Part shown: piece after piece, positions 6,201 to 13,764 of the stretch | Numbering within the stretch: position 1 is the stretch's first letter | Layout: every line of letters starts with the position of its first letter | From: Halobacteriales archaeon QH_10_65_19 | GTDB taxonomy: Archaea; Halobacteriota; Halobacteria; Halobacteriales; Haloarculaceae | Assembly (NCBI GenBank): GCA_003022085.1 | Contig: PXQK01000052.1 | Span: forward strand, 1 to 15,147 | DNA: 15,147 nt | Direction: 5' to 3' | Program-made: the position numbers and the translations under genes | The notes under the pieces: generated by a model | Told to the model about the DNA's origin: nothing | Databases searched by the model: none | The model's input: only the letters and a program-made list of their open reading frames with translations

Positions 6201-7175
6201 ATGCTGGGAATCGAACTCACACCCGAGGAGCCGGTCGAACAGCTCGCAGAGTACGCCGCGACCGCCGAATCTGCGGGGTTCGACACGGTCTTTGGCAGCC
6301 ACCACTACAACAACCGCGACGAGTTTCTCGCCCTCGCAACGATCGCCGACGCTACCGAGGACATTCACCTGGGTCCGGGCGTGGCGAACCCGTACGAGAC
6401 CCACCCCGTGACGCTGGCCTCGCGGATGGCGAGCCTGGACGAACTCGCCGACGGGCGCGGCGTGTTCGGCATCGGCCCGGGTGACCGCTCGACGCTGGCC
6501 GCCCTCGGGTTCGAACACGAGCGGGCGCTGCGGCGCGTGCTCGAGACAGTGCAGGTTGCCCGCCGACTCTGGGACGGCGAGCACATCGACCACGACGGCA
6601 CGTTCGGCGCCGACGACGCCGGGCTGAACTACGAGGCAGGGTCGATCCCCGTCTACGTCGGCGGACAGGGCCCACACATGACACGGATGGCAGCCAAGTA
6701 CGCCGACGGCGTGCTCTACAACGGCGCACACCCGCGGGACATCGCGTGGGCGAGCGACCGTGTGGCGGAGGGGTTAGACGACCGACCCGGGGGCCGCGGT
6801 GAGTTCGACTTCGTGGCCTATGCGAGCGTGAGTGTCGCCGCTAACAGCGGACGTGCACGCGAGGCCGCACGTCCCCCGGTGGCCTTCATCGCTGGCGGCG
6901 CGCCCGACCCGGTGCTGGATCGCCACGACCTGGACCCGGACCGCGCGGCCGACATCGGTAAGTCGATCGCCGCCGGGGAGTTCTCCGAGGCTTTCGGGGC
7001 TGTCACGCCCGCGATGATCGACGCATTCTGTCTCGCGGGTACCCCCGACACAGTCGCCGAACGGGTCGAGCGGATACTGGAGGACGCCGACAGCGTCGTC
7101 TTCGGGTCACCGCTCGGTCCCGACGTCGAGACTGCAATCGAGCTGCTCGGTGAGCTAACGCTGTCGGACAGATAG
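6201..7175 (+). CDS. mer: 5,10-methylene-tetrahydromethanopterin reductase homologue (Mer), F420-dependent
   Basis: This luciferase-like-monooxygenase family enzyme of 324 residues aligns over its full length with Mer as I know it. It has a GIELTPEEPVEQLAEYA start, SHHYNNRDEFLALA (33-46), HLGPGVANPYETHP (56-69), LDELADGRGVFGIGPGDRST (79-98), VYVGGQGPHM (151-160), VAFIAGGAPDPVLDRH, AVTPAMIDAFCLAGTPD and GSPLGPD near the end. The non-prolyl cis-peptide region and F420-binding stretches of Mer are therefore present. In methanogens it reduces methylene-H4MPT with F420H2. Haloarchaea are not methanogens, so the substrate is more likely a folate-type C1 carrier (inference). It follows cofE, which makes its cofactor. 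The start at 6201 matches the family. No strong TATA is seen upstream. Confidence 0.9.
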   Translation: MLGIELTPEEPVEQLAEYAATAESAGFDTVFGSHHYNNRDEFLALATIADATEDIHLGPGVANPYETHPVTLASRMASLDELADGRGVFGIGPGDRSTLAALGFEHERALRRVLETVQVARRLWDGEHIDHDGTFGADDAGLNYEAGSIPVYVGGQGPHMTRMAAKYADGVLYNGAHPRDIAWASDRVAEGLDDRPGGRGEFDFVAYASVSVAANSGRAREAARPPVAFIAGGAPDPVLDRHDLDPDRAADIGKSIAAGEFSEAFGAVTPAMIDAFCLAGTPDTVAERVERILEDADSVVFGSPLGPDVETAIELLGELTLSDR

Positions 7176-7224
7176 TGACGGCTGGAGCCAGTCGCGAGGA
7201 TACCGGCGCTCGCTCCTGTGACGG

Positions 7225-7446
7225 CTACGGGTAGCTCCTGCTCGAGGAGTCCGGAACCACGAGATCGGCAGCTGCACCGAGAACGAGATAGCCGAAGATG
7301 ATCGACGGAACGACGACGAGCAGCGCGCCGACGAGTACCAGCGACGTCGCCACCAGCGTATCCACAGTAGAGCCCTGCGTGGCAACCTCGGCGAACTCGC
7401 CCGGCATGTCGACGATGCTCTGGATCAGGTCCGAGAGGAGACTCAT
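7225..7446 (-). CDS. Small membrane protein, hypothetical
   Basis: This ORF of 73 residues starts MSLLSDLIQSIVDMPGEFAE. A first amphipathic helix (1-19) is followed by a hydrophobic segment from about 29 to 62, ATSLVLVGALLVVVPSIIFG and YLVLGAAADLVV, long enough for two close transmembrane passes or one helix plus a membrane-lying part. A short Ser-rich tail ends it. I do not recognise a family. It converges with mer, its stop lying 49 bases after the mer stop. A weak AT-richer stretch (CACAAGTAGA, about 7467-7476) lies at leaderless distance upstream. Codon use and composition look like a real haloarchaeal small membrane protein. Confidence 0.65.
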   Translation of the reverse strand: MSLLSDLIQSIVDMPGEFAEVATQGSTVDTLVATSLVLVGALLVVVPSIIFGYLVLGAAADLVVPDSSSRSYP

Positions 7447-7910
7447 ACGTTGGTGTTAGCGCGGGTCTACTTGTGTCTCCCGGAAGGGGAAGGGAAACCG
7501 GCGTCAGTACGGTCAGCGACGAACGAGTAGAGCATCGACCGGGTGACGTGAGGACGCTGAGGATGCCGAGCGTCAGCCCCCCGACCGTGTGCCGGCAACA
7601 CTGCAGAGAAGGGCCAGCAGCAACGAGAGATACCCGATGCGGCGTTTCACGGTTGCGAGTCACTTTCTCCGCCGTGACGGGGTCGAACGCGAGTCTGACC
7701 TCCTGGTCCGGGAAAGCGAAAGTGACGAGATCGAGCAGGACTGGCTCTGATAGGGTCGTGCGTGATTATTTTCGGCATTGCTCCGAAATATTGGTGGGAC
7801 AGCATCCGAGACTTCCAATCTGCTCCACACGACTGTCGTCTGTCTGGAGTGCGAACGCACTGTGTCACTCGAGTGAGTAGTCCGATCCCAGTATCGTGTG
7901 TCATAAGTCC
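7447..7910. other. About 465 bases without an intact gene; possible decayed minus-strand membrane gene
   Basis: No ORF here has convincing composition. On the minus strand three frames each carry a plausible piece in the right order: EPVLLDLVTFAFPDQEVRLA then FDPVTAEKVT (about 7655-7755), VKRRIGYLSLLLALLCSVAG (about 7591-7650, GTG start), VGGLTLGILSVLTSPGR (about 7540-7595), and SMLYSFVADRTDAGFP (about 7490-7537). Together they resemble one broken small membrane protein. A short inverted repeat, TTTCGG at 7770-7775 with CCGAAA at 7783-7788, lies further right. The reconstruction is by eye and could be chance. Confidence 0.22.
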
Positions 7911-7915
7911 GTACG

Positions 7916-7923
7916 TTTATAAG
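7916..7923 (+). promoter_or_regulatory. TATA box of the phospholipase-D-like gene
   Basis: TTTATAAG matches the haloarchaeal TATA consensus. Its centre lies about 27 bases before the GTG at 7947, so transcription would start at or next to the start codon. This leaderless arrangement is the reason for accepting the GTG start. Confidence 0.7.
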
Positions 7924-7946
7924 CGATCCCAGGACCAACACGGACC

Positions 7947-9605
7947 GTGCTCCCGGTGCTCGTCGCAGCCGCGGTGGTCGCAAGCCTCGGTGCCGGAGCA
8001 GCAGTGCCGGCAGGAACAGCCGGTGCTGGTGCAGAGGCACCAGCGGGCAGCGACGAGGCTCGGATCGTCAGCATCTATCCGAACCCCTCAGCACACGGGG
8101 ACGAAGGGGAATTCGTCAGGCTGTGGCTGCCGGCCGACGCCGATCTGGCGGAGTACTCGCTCGCTGACGACCAGGTGACCGTTCCACTATCGACAGGAGA
8201 GAACCAGGCGCCGCCGCGGCCGCCGCCGGGGGGTGGCTACGTTACCGTCTCGACAGACCCAAATCTGACGGCCTCAATCACTGACCGGCGCGTCACACTG
8301 CTGGACGACCGCTTCCAGCTCGCCAACGGCGGCGACGAGGTTCAGCTGTTCCACAATGGGACCGTGATCGACGACCTGCGGTACGATCGCGCACCCGAAG
8401 GCGACGTCTACAACGCGACCGCAGACCGCTGGCGCCCCCTCGGTGCGACCGAACGGCCGGTTGTGACGGCCGGCAGCGGCGAGGTTGAGGTGTTCGTCCT
8501 CCCGGACGAGCCCGACCGAGCCATCGAGGCGTTGCGAAGCGCCGACGATCGGATCCTGCTGGCAGGGTACACGCTCACCTCTCAGCGGGTCGTCGACGCG
8601 TTGCTCTCGGCCCACCGCCGGGGCGTCACTGTCGAGGTGCTCGTGGAGGGAGCACCGGTTGGCGGCATGTCCGAACGGGCGGCCGCTGCCCTGGATGAGC
8701 TTACAGCAGCCGGGGTTCCAGTGCGTGTCGTCGGCGGCGAGCGAGCACGCTACCGGTTCCACCACGCAAAATACGCCGTCGTCGATGACAGCGCACTCGT
8801 GACCACCGAGAACTGGAAACCGTCCGGTGTCGGCGGCCGGTCGAGCCGCGGCTGGGCGGTGCTCACCGATCAGAGCCGTATCGTCGAGGGGCTCCTTGCA
8901 ACCTACCGCGCGGACGCCGGCTGGGAGGACGCGATCCCCTGGGCGGAGTTCGACGGTACGACACTCGTCGATGCGGAGCCGGCAGACGGCGAGTATCCGT
9001 CGCAGTTCGATCCCCGCTCGGTCCCCGTCGAACGCACCAGGCTGCTGGTGGCGCCCGACAACGCCAGAGAGGGGCTCGTATCGCTGATCGCGGGGGCCGA
9101 GGAGTCGGTCGCGGTCAAGCAGGTCCGCATCGGCAGCCGCGGCTTTCCACTCCTGCAGGCGATTATCGACGCAGCACAGCGGGGCGTCGAGGTGCACATC
9201 CTGCTCTCGGGTGCATGGTATGTCCGCGACGAGAACGAACGGATGGCTGCCTGGCTAGCGGAACAGGCCGAGACAGGGGACCTCCCGCTGTCGGTTCGAC
9301 TGGCCGAGCCCGACGGCCGCTTCGAGAAGATCCACGCGAAGGGGCTGATCGTCGACGGGGAGACCGTGGCCCTCGGTAGCGCCAACTGGAACGACAACTC
9401 TCTGCGGAACAACCGGGAGGTCGTGCTGGTGCTGGACGGGGAGGCAGCCGCGGGGTACTTCGGCGAGGTGTTCGACGCGGACTGGACCACCCGTAGAGAC
9501 CAGTCCGGTCGCGACCACCAGCTGCCGCTCGGCCTCGCGCTCGCCTGCCTCGCGGTGGCGGTGCTGGCGATCCTCGTCGCCGCGCGACTCCGGTTCGAGC
9601 GTTGA
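7947..9605 (+). CDS. Exported, membrane-anchored phospholipase D-like protein with lamin-tail-like N-terminal domain
   Basis: The product has 552 residues from a GTG start. Residues 1-20 (MLPVLVAAAVVASLGAGAAV) are a signal-like hydrophobic stretch without a charged n-region. An Ala/Gly linker leads to a beta-rich domain (39-165; RIVSIYPNPSAHGDEGEFVR, VTLLDDRFQLANGGDEVQLF), similar to lamin-tail domains. Two phospholipase D repeats follow: the first has HHAKYAVVD (272-280) and TTENW, the second IHAKGLIVDGETVALGSANW (462-481). Each has the His-x-Lys and Asp of the HKD motif, and together they should form one active site. A hydrophobic helix (527-545) followed by RLRFER anchors the C-terminus. 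Family members hydrolyse phosphodiesters in lipids or DNA. The outward location is inferred. The gene stands alone between the empty stretch and the convergent DHH gene, whose stop follows directly. Confidence 0.88.
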   Translation: MLPVLVAAAVVASLGAGAAVPAGTAGAGAEAPAGSDEARIVSIYPNPSAHGDEGEFVRLWLPADADLAEYSLADDQVTVPLSTGENQAPPRPPPGGGYVTVSTDPNLTASITDRRVTLLDDRFQLANGGDEVQLFHNGTVIDDLRYDRAPEGDVYNATADRWRPLGATERPVVTAGSGEVEVFVLPDEPDRAIEALRSADDRILLAGYTLTSQRVVDALLSAHRRGVTVEVLVEGAPVGGMSERAAAALDELTAAGVPVRVVGGERARYRFHHAKYAVVDDSALVTTENWKPSGVGGRSSRGWAVLTDQSRIVEGLLATYRADAGWEDAIPWAEFDGTTLVDAEPADGEYPSQFDPRSVPVERTRLLVAPDNAREGLVSLIAGAEESVAVKQVRIGSRGFPLLQAIIDAAQRGVEVHILLSGAWYVRDENERMAAWLAEQAETGDLPLSVRLAEPDGRFEKIHAKGLIVDGETVALGSANWNDNSLRNNREVVLVLDGEAAAGYFGEVFDADWTTRRDQSGRDHQLPLGLALACLAVAVLAILVAARLRFER

Positions 9606-10067
9606 TCAGGGTTCGTCGGGCAGGATGGCCGAGCTTCCGAGCGTTTCGTCGATCTCGGCGTCGGCCATCTTCTGCACGAGTGCGTCGATAACCGCCTCGC
9701 GCATCCCCTCGACGAACTTGATCGAGCCGACGACCAGGTGACCGCCGCCGCTGACGCCGCCGCCAGGTACCTCCGACTGGAGTTCGGCGACCATCTCCGG
9801 GATGTCCAGCCGAACCCCGTCCGAGCGCAGGACGGCGAAGTCCGGCCCGTAGCCGATGGTGATGACCGGATCACCCGTCTCCGTGACCTTCCGGTCGTGG
9901 ATTTTGCCGGTCGTCTTGCCCGGCGCGGGGTAGGTGAACCGTTTTGCGTGGTTCTCGACGTCGATCCGGAAGAGGTGGGCGCCGTTGTCGAGCGTTTCGT
10001 GGGTGACGTGCTGCATGGCCGCCTCGAGCTGGTGGTCGACGTCGTGCTCCGCGCGCTCGGCGAACAG

Positions 10068-10160
10068 GTCGACCAGCGCCTCGTGGCGCTCGCGGTCGTC
10101 GCAGTTGACGTTCAGCAGGTCGTTGACGAACTCCCGGCCGGCGTTGTACCTGAGCCAGTA
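10068..10160. repeat. 93-base direct repeat, copy 1 (native position in the DHH gene)
   Basis: This copy encodes, on the minus strand, YWLRYNAGREFVNDLLNVNC and then DDRERHEALVD, in the expected context between ALDYAT and LFAERAEHD. It is therefore the original. Every base is the same as in the second copy at 10842-10934, with different bases at both flanks (10067/10841 and 10161/10935). Confidence 0.95.
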
Positions 10161-10841
10161 GGTCGCGTAGTCCAGCGCCTCGCCGATGTCGAGCAGCCGG
10201 CTCTCGTCGTACCCCGCGTCGTCCGCGAGGTCGAGGTACTGGTCCATCGCCTCGCCCTCGGAGCGATCCGAGAGCCCAGCCACCGCGGGGACGTGGGACA
10301 GTTCGTCGGTCAGCGACGGGTCGATCATCCGCGCGACCTCGACGCACATCATCCCGGTTGTGATCCGGTAGTCCTCGCCGTACAGGTAGGGGTTGACGTG
10401 TTGCTCGACGAGTCCCTCGACGGCCGCCGGATCCGGGTGGTGGTGGTCGACGACGAGGATCGGGACGTCGTAGTGGGCGAGGTTCCGGTAGGCCGGCGTG
10501 TCCTCCTCGGTGCTCCCGTTGTCGAGCATCAGAAAGAGGGGGAGCTTCTGCCCGTGGCGCTTGCGGTTCTCCAGCGCGAAGTTCAGGTCGCGGGTGACGT
10601 CCTCGAGCTCGTAGAACGGCGCCTTGCTCGGCAGCCGCTTGAGGAGGTGCTGTGACGCGTCGGGATCCTCCCAGGTTTCGGCGATGAACTGTTCGAGGGC
10701 GTGCTGGAGCGGGACGCTCGCACACAGCCCGTCACCGTCTGCGTGGTGGCGGATCCGGATCGGCCGCCCCTCGAGGACAGTCTCGCGGAGCCGCCGGGCG
10801 ACGTCCGTCAGGTCGTCCCGCAGCGTCTCGAACGCCGGCCA

Positions 10842-10934
10842 GTCGACCAGCGCCTCGTGGCGCTCGCGGTCGTCGCAGTTGACGTTCAGCAGGTCGTTGA
10901 CGAACTCCCGGCCGGCGTTGTACCTGAGCCAGTA
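10842..10934. repeat. 93-base direct repeat, copy 2 (misplaced copy in the DHH gene)
   Basis: This is an exact copy of 10068-10160 at a distance of 774 bases (258 codons), in the same orientation and the same frame as the downstream part. On one side it joins WPAFETLRDD, on the other the OB-fold end DVDLDDV, now out of frame. The junction sequences suggest short shared words, tactgg on one side and ctggtcgac on the other, but the lost original sequence is not available to prove this. Confidence 0.95.
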
Positions 10935-11483
10935 ACGTCGTCGAGGTCGACGTCGGGATAGGCCCGGACACCGGCCTCCTCGAACGCCGCCGCCGGGAGG
11001 ACGCCGGTCTCGGTGCGAACCTGGAAGATCGTCGGGCCACCGGTCTGTTTGATCTGGACCACCTGTCCCTCGACGTGGCCAGTCTCTCTGGCCTGTGCCG
11101 CGAGGTCGGCGGCAGCGATACGGGGCCCGCGCCCCACTGACTCGACTGTGTACTCTGCCATCTGTACTTCAGTGAAACTCACGTCGCCATCCTCGCGTAC
11201 CTCCCCGAGTTCAACGACGAGGTCGTCGCTGACGTCGTAGGTCCCGACGAGGTTCGAGACGTGGACGAGCCCGGAGACCTCCTCCGAAAGGTCGACGAAC
11301 ACGCCGTACTCGACGACGCCGTTGACCGTGGCGTGGTACCGCTCGCCGGCCTCGATATCGTCGAGCGTACACTGCGGATCGAGGTCATAAACTATCGTAG
11401 CTGCGGAGCCGTCCGAAAGGTCGGTACCGTCATCCCCGGTACCGTTGGGTGTAGACATATCGCGTCCATACGGTGCTTGCCGG

Positions 11484-11492
11484 TTTTTAAGC
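11484..11492 (-). promoter_or_regulatory. TATA box of the DHH phosphoesterase gene
   Basis: The minus strand reads GCTTAAAAA. Its centre is about 30 bases before the ATG at 11458, giving a leaderless or nearly leaderless transcript. The promoter is in place although the gene behind it is broken. Confidence 0.55.
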
Positions 11493-11495
11493 TTC

Positions 11496-11503
11496 GATAT
11501 AAG
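11496..11503 (+). promoter_or_regulatory. TATA-like box toward the small ORF and ribL
   Basis: GATATAAG on the plus strand lies next to the divergent DHH box. Initiation about 25 bases later would start around 11526, upstream of the small ORF at 11573 and of ribL at 11704, which would then share a leadered message. No better box is seen nearer ribL. Confidence 0.4.
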
Positions 11504-11572
11504 TTTCCTCGCGGGGCGACGCCGGGGTGGTGGTTCGGAACGCTTGTAAGTGGTGGGAACTGAGTCCCGTAC

Positions 11573-11707
11573 ATGGAACTGCTCCGCCCGAGTCCCGCGG
11601 AGTTCTTCGCGCCGTTCGGTTGCGGCGGACGGCCCGCCGGCGGGTCAGTCGAGTGCCGCGGACAGCGACCCCCCGGACGCGAGCGGGTCGCCGGGGATCA
11701 CCGATGA
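11573..11707 (+). CDS. Small ORF upstream of ribL, doubtful or frameshifted
   Basis: The 44-codon ORF begins [20 protein letters not shown] and its TGA overlaps the ribL ATG (ATGA), the classic sign of translational coupling. After about 17 residues the frame becomes Gly/Arg/Pro-rich. The neighbouring frame of the same stretch instead reads [20 protein letters not shown], a typical acidic haloarchaeal composition, so a single-base indel near 11625 may separate two halves of one short protein. I recognise no family. It could be a leader peptide, a damaged small gene or chance. Confidence 0.3.
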   Translation: MELLRPSPAEFFAPFGCGGRPAGGSVECRGQRPPGRERVAGDHR

Positions 11708-12138
11708 GACACGTCGTCGCACAGGGGACGTTCGACCTCCTCCACCCGGGGCACGTCCACTACCTGCGCGACGCCCGGCTGATGGGCGACAAACTGCACG
11801 CCATCGTCGCCCGGCAGTCGAACGTCACCCACAAGCCGGATCCGGTGATCCCCGGCCCACAGCGCGTCGAGATGGTCTCGGCTCTCGAACCGGTCGATCA
11901 CGCGCGGCTGGGCCACCCCGAGGACATCTTTGTCCCAATCGAGGAGATCAACCCGGACGTGATCGCCCTGGGCTACGACCAGCACCACGACATCGACGCC
12001 ATCGAATCGCAACTCGCCGACCGCGGGATCGACTGTGACGTCCGGCGGGCGTCGGCGCGCGAACGGACGAGCGAGAACGAACTGCTCTCCTCCGGCGAGA
12101 TTGTCGAGAAGATACTCGCGGAACGCGGCGGCGACTGA
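11704..12138 (+). CDS. ribL: Archaeal FAD synthase (RibL), FMN adenylyltransferase
   Basis: The enzyme transfers AMP (or CMP) from the nucleotide to FMN, the last step of FAD synthesis in archaea. The 144 residues are the expected length of this cytidylyltransferase-like family. The start [20 protein letters not shown] carries the HxGH nucleotide-binding motif (HPGH, 14-17). [19 protein letters not shown] (49-67) and [12 protein letters not shown] (85-96) are the conserved middle. The C-terminal [20 protein letters not shown] is the usual helical end. The start codon at 11704 is fixed by the family and overlaps the stop of the small upstream ORF. It converges with the gatD region, where a truncated acetyltransferase end lies only 12 bases beyond its stop. 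Confidence 0.92.
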   Translation: MRHVVAQGTFDLLHPGHVHYLRDARLMGDKLHAIVARQSNVTHKPDPVIPGPQRVEMVSALEPVDHARLGHPEDIFVPIEEINPDVIALGYDQHHDIDAIESQLADRGIDCDVRRASARERTSENELLSSGEIVEKILAERGGD

Positions 12139-12150
12139 ACGGCCCAGGAT

Positions 12151-12252
12151 TCATTGGGTGAACGCCGCCACCGCGTCGTGGTCGTCCCCGGTCGCCGGCC
12201 TGATCTCTAGCGACTCCCCGGCTCCCGTCTCCGCTTCCGGGCCGTCGCTCAT
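12151..12252 (-). pseudogene. N-terminal remnant of a GNAT acetyltransferase
   Basis: Only 33 residues: MSDGPEAETGAGESLEIRPA followed by TGDDHDAVAAFTQ. The LEIRPATGDDHDAVAAF part is the beta-1/alpha-1 start of a GNAT N-acetyltransferase, a fold that needs about 140-160 residues. The acetyl-CoA loop and the rest are missing in all frames, since the sequence runs straight into the end of ribL. The ATG overlaps the gatD stop (ATGA), so this was once the second gene of a gatD operon. The deletion end lies between 12139 and 12153. The family call rests on a short stretch. Confidence 0.55.
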
Positions 12253-13467
12253 CGGCCCGGCGTGGATCGCTGAGTGATCTCGCCGGCCAGCGGGCGGCGC
12301 ACCGTCGCGGCGACAGACTCGGTGTTCGCCAGCGCCCACATGAGCTTGACCTTCGCCGTACCGGGGAGCATGTCCTCACCCTCGACGACGCCGGCGTCGA
12401 GCAGGTCCCGGCCGGTGTCGTAGACACGGTCGCAGATCCGCCCTTCGAGACACTGGCTGGTCATCACGACCGCGGTGCCCGAGTCAACAAGCGACTCGAT
12501 CGTCGGGATCCAGTCGGTGTGGACGTGCCCGAGCCCCGTCCCTTCCAGGATCAGCCCCTCGCTGTCGCCGGCTTCCTCCAGCAGTCCGGGGTCCGTGCCC
12601 GGCGTGAACTTCAGCAGTTCGACGTCGGTCTCGAGGGCCGGCGCGAGGTCGAGGTCGGCGTCGCCGCGCTGCTGGTAGTGCCGGCGGAACGTGACCTCGT
12701 GGTCGCCCTCTCCGCCTGCGCGGTAGTCGACCGCGCCGAGTGGCTTCCGGCCGACGGTTTCGAACGCGTCGCGGCGCGATGTGTGGTTCTTCCGGACGCG
12801 TGTCCCGCGGTGAAGGGCGCACGTGTCGTCAGACTCGTCGGCGTGCATACAGAGGAGCACCTCCGCACAGTCGCCGGTTGCGGCCTCGACTGCACAGACC
12901 GCGTTCATCACGTTGTCAGAAGAGGGCCGATCCGCGGATCGCTGGCTGCCGGTGAACACGATCGGGACGGGCGAGTCGAGCATGAACGCCATCGCGCTGG
13001 CGGTGAACTGCATCGTGTCCGTCCCGTGCATGACGACGATCCCGTCGGAGCCGGCCTCGATCTCCTCGTGGATCGCGCCCGCGAGGTCCTGCCAGACCGA
13101 CGGCTCCATGTTCTCCGAGAGGATGTTGGCGACGACGCGACCCCGGTAGTTGGCCATGCCTGCGAGTTCGGGTACCGCACGCAGGACGTCCTCGGCGTCG
13201 AACTGTGCGGTGACGGCACCGGTGCGGTAGTCGACCGTCGAGGCGATGGTGCCGCCGGTGGAGATCAGCGAGACGGTCGGGAGGTGCGTTCCCGATACTG
13301 TAGACGTCGGATTCGAGTACCTCGACGGCTGCCTCCTCGCGGTCGACGCCGACGTTGTAGCCGCTCTCCAGTTTGACCACCAGGTACTCGGGCGTCGAGG
13401 ACGGGAGCAGGACGCCCTCGTGTGTCTGGCCCCCGCGCTCGACGCGGACCCGGTCTCCTTCGTTCAT
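12249..13467 (-). pseudogene. gatD: Glu-tRNA(Gln) amidotransferase subunit D (GatD), frameshifted
   Basis: GatD is the asparaginase-like subunit of archaeal GatDE. It releases ammonia from glutamine to convert Glu-tRNA(Gln) to Gln-tRNA(Gln). The N-terminal beta-barrel part (13467 to about 13291) starts MNEGDRVRVERGGQTHEGVL and ends VLESDVYSIG. The catalytic part (13283 to 12249, 344 residues) begins in another frame: LPTVSLISTGGTIASTVDYR with the first active Thr. VMHGTDTMQFTASA holds the second, with RKNHTSRRDAFETVG and TSQCLEGRICDRVYDTGRDL after it. The acidic linker usual in haloarchaea is missing at the junction, so a short deletion is likelier than a single-base slip. The total of 1219 bases is not divisible by three. 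No start codon serves the second frame before 13157, which lies after the first catalytic motif. Since haloarchaea lack another known route to Gln-tRNA, an artefact must be considered. Confidence 0.85.
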
Positions 13468-13764
13468 ACCGCCCGGTACCGCACGGCTGAACTTGAAACC
13501 ATTCATCGCCTCGGGGTCGGTCTGGAGTGCTTCGTTCATCAACGTGGCCATCACCCCCGGCGCGATGCAGTTGACCGCAACCCCGTGCTCAGCGAGTTCG
13601 AGTGCAAAATCCTTCGTGAGCATCCAGACGCCGGCCTTGGCTGTGTCGTAGTGTATCTTTCCGGTCCGTGGCCACGTGTCGTGGAAGCTCGTTATGTTTA
13701 CGATGTCGCCGCCATTAGCTTGTTTGCGGAACTGGCGACCGACCTCCCGCGACAGCCGGAAGAC
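13468..13764 (-). pseudogene. SDR family oxidoreductase fragment
   Basis: Ninety-nine codons of a short-chain dehydrogenase/reductase, from FRLSREVGRQFRKQANGGDI through VNITSFHDTWPRTGKIHYDT to VNCIAPGVMATLMNEALQ. The catalytic Tyr and Lys (HYDTAK) are present, with the Ser 13 residues before the Tyr. The Rossmann start with its Gly-rich NAD(P) loop and the last 40-50 residues are both missing, so it cannot work. It runs without a stop, in the same frame, into the gatD ATG at 13467. The last 10 codons contain TTTCAAG about 27 bases before that ATG, so the true junction may lie near 13498, with the original gatD promoter after it. The left limit is approximate. Confidence 0.75.

Larger units (their letters stand above)
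9606..11458 (-). pseudogene. DHH family phosphoesterase (RecJ-like) with S1 and OB-fold domains; frameshifted by internal duplication
   Basis: The N-terminal frame (11458 to about 10935) has an S1 domain (residues 36-98, ATVNGVVEYGVFVDLSEEVS) and an OB-fold (127-175, VEGQVVQIKQTGGPTIFQV). It reaches DVDLDDV, then reads 15 odd residues to a stop at 10886. The remainder is in another frame (10934 to 9606, 442 residues). It carries the DHH centre IRHHADGDG, FLMLDNGSTEEDT, VVDHHHPD and the DHHA1 end GGGVSGGGHLVVGSIKF, all apparently complete. Between them lie 93 bases copied exactly from 774 bases downstream in the same gene, in place of the expected interdomain region. The C-terminal frame has no ATG before 10529, beyond motif I, so it is not easily rescued. 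Intact homologues are haloarchaeal single-strand exonuclease-like proteins. Real mutation or assembly error are both possible. Confidence 0.88.

Noticed and set aside
4617..6731. Minus-strand ORF of 704 codons
   Set aside because: It covers cofE and mer antisense and HNH in a wrong frame; the product shows no domain. Both real genes on the plus strand are certain.
10068..10934. Repeat pair as a CRISPR array or insertion sequence
   Set aside because: Only two copies 774 bases apart, both inside protein-coding sequence, with no spacers, terminal inverted repeats or transposase.
10886..11458. The S1/OB part of the DHH gene as a separate intact gene
   Set aside because: Its last 15 codons come from the misplaced 93-base copy read out of frame, and related proteins continue into a DHH domain, so the stop at 10886 is a product of the lesion.
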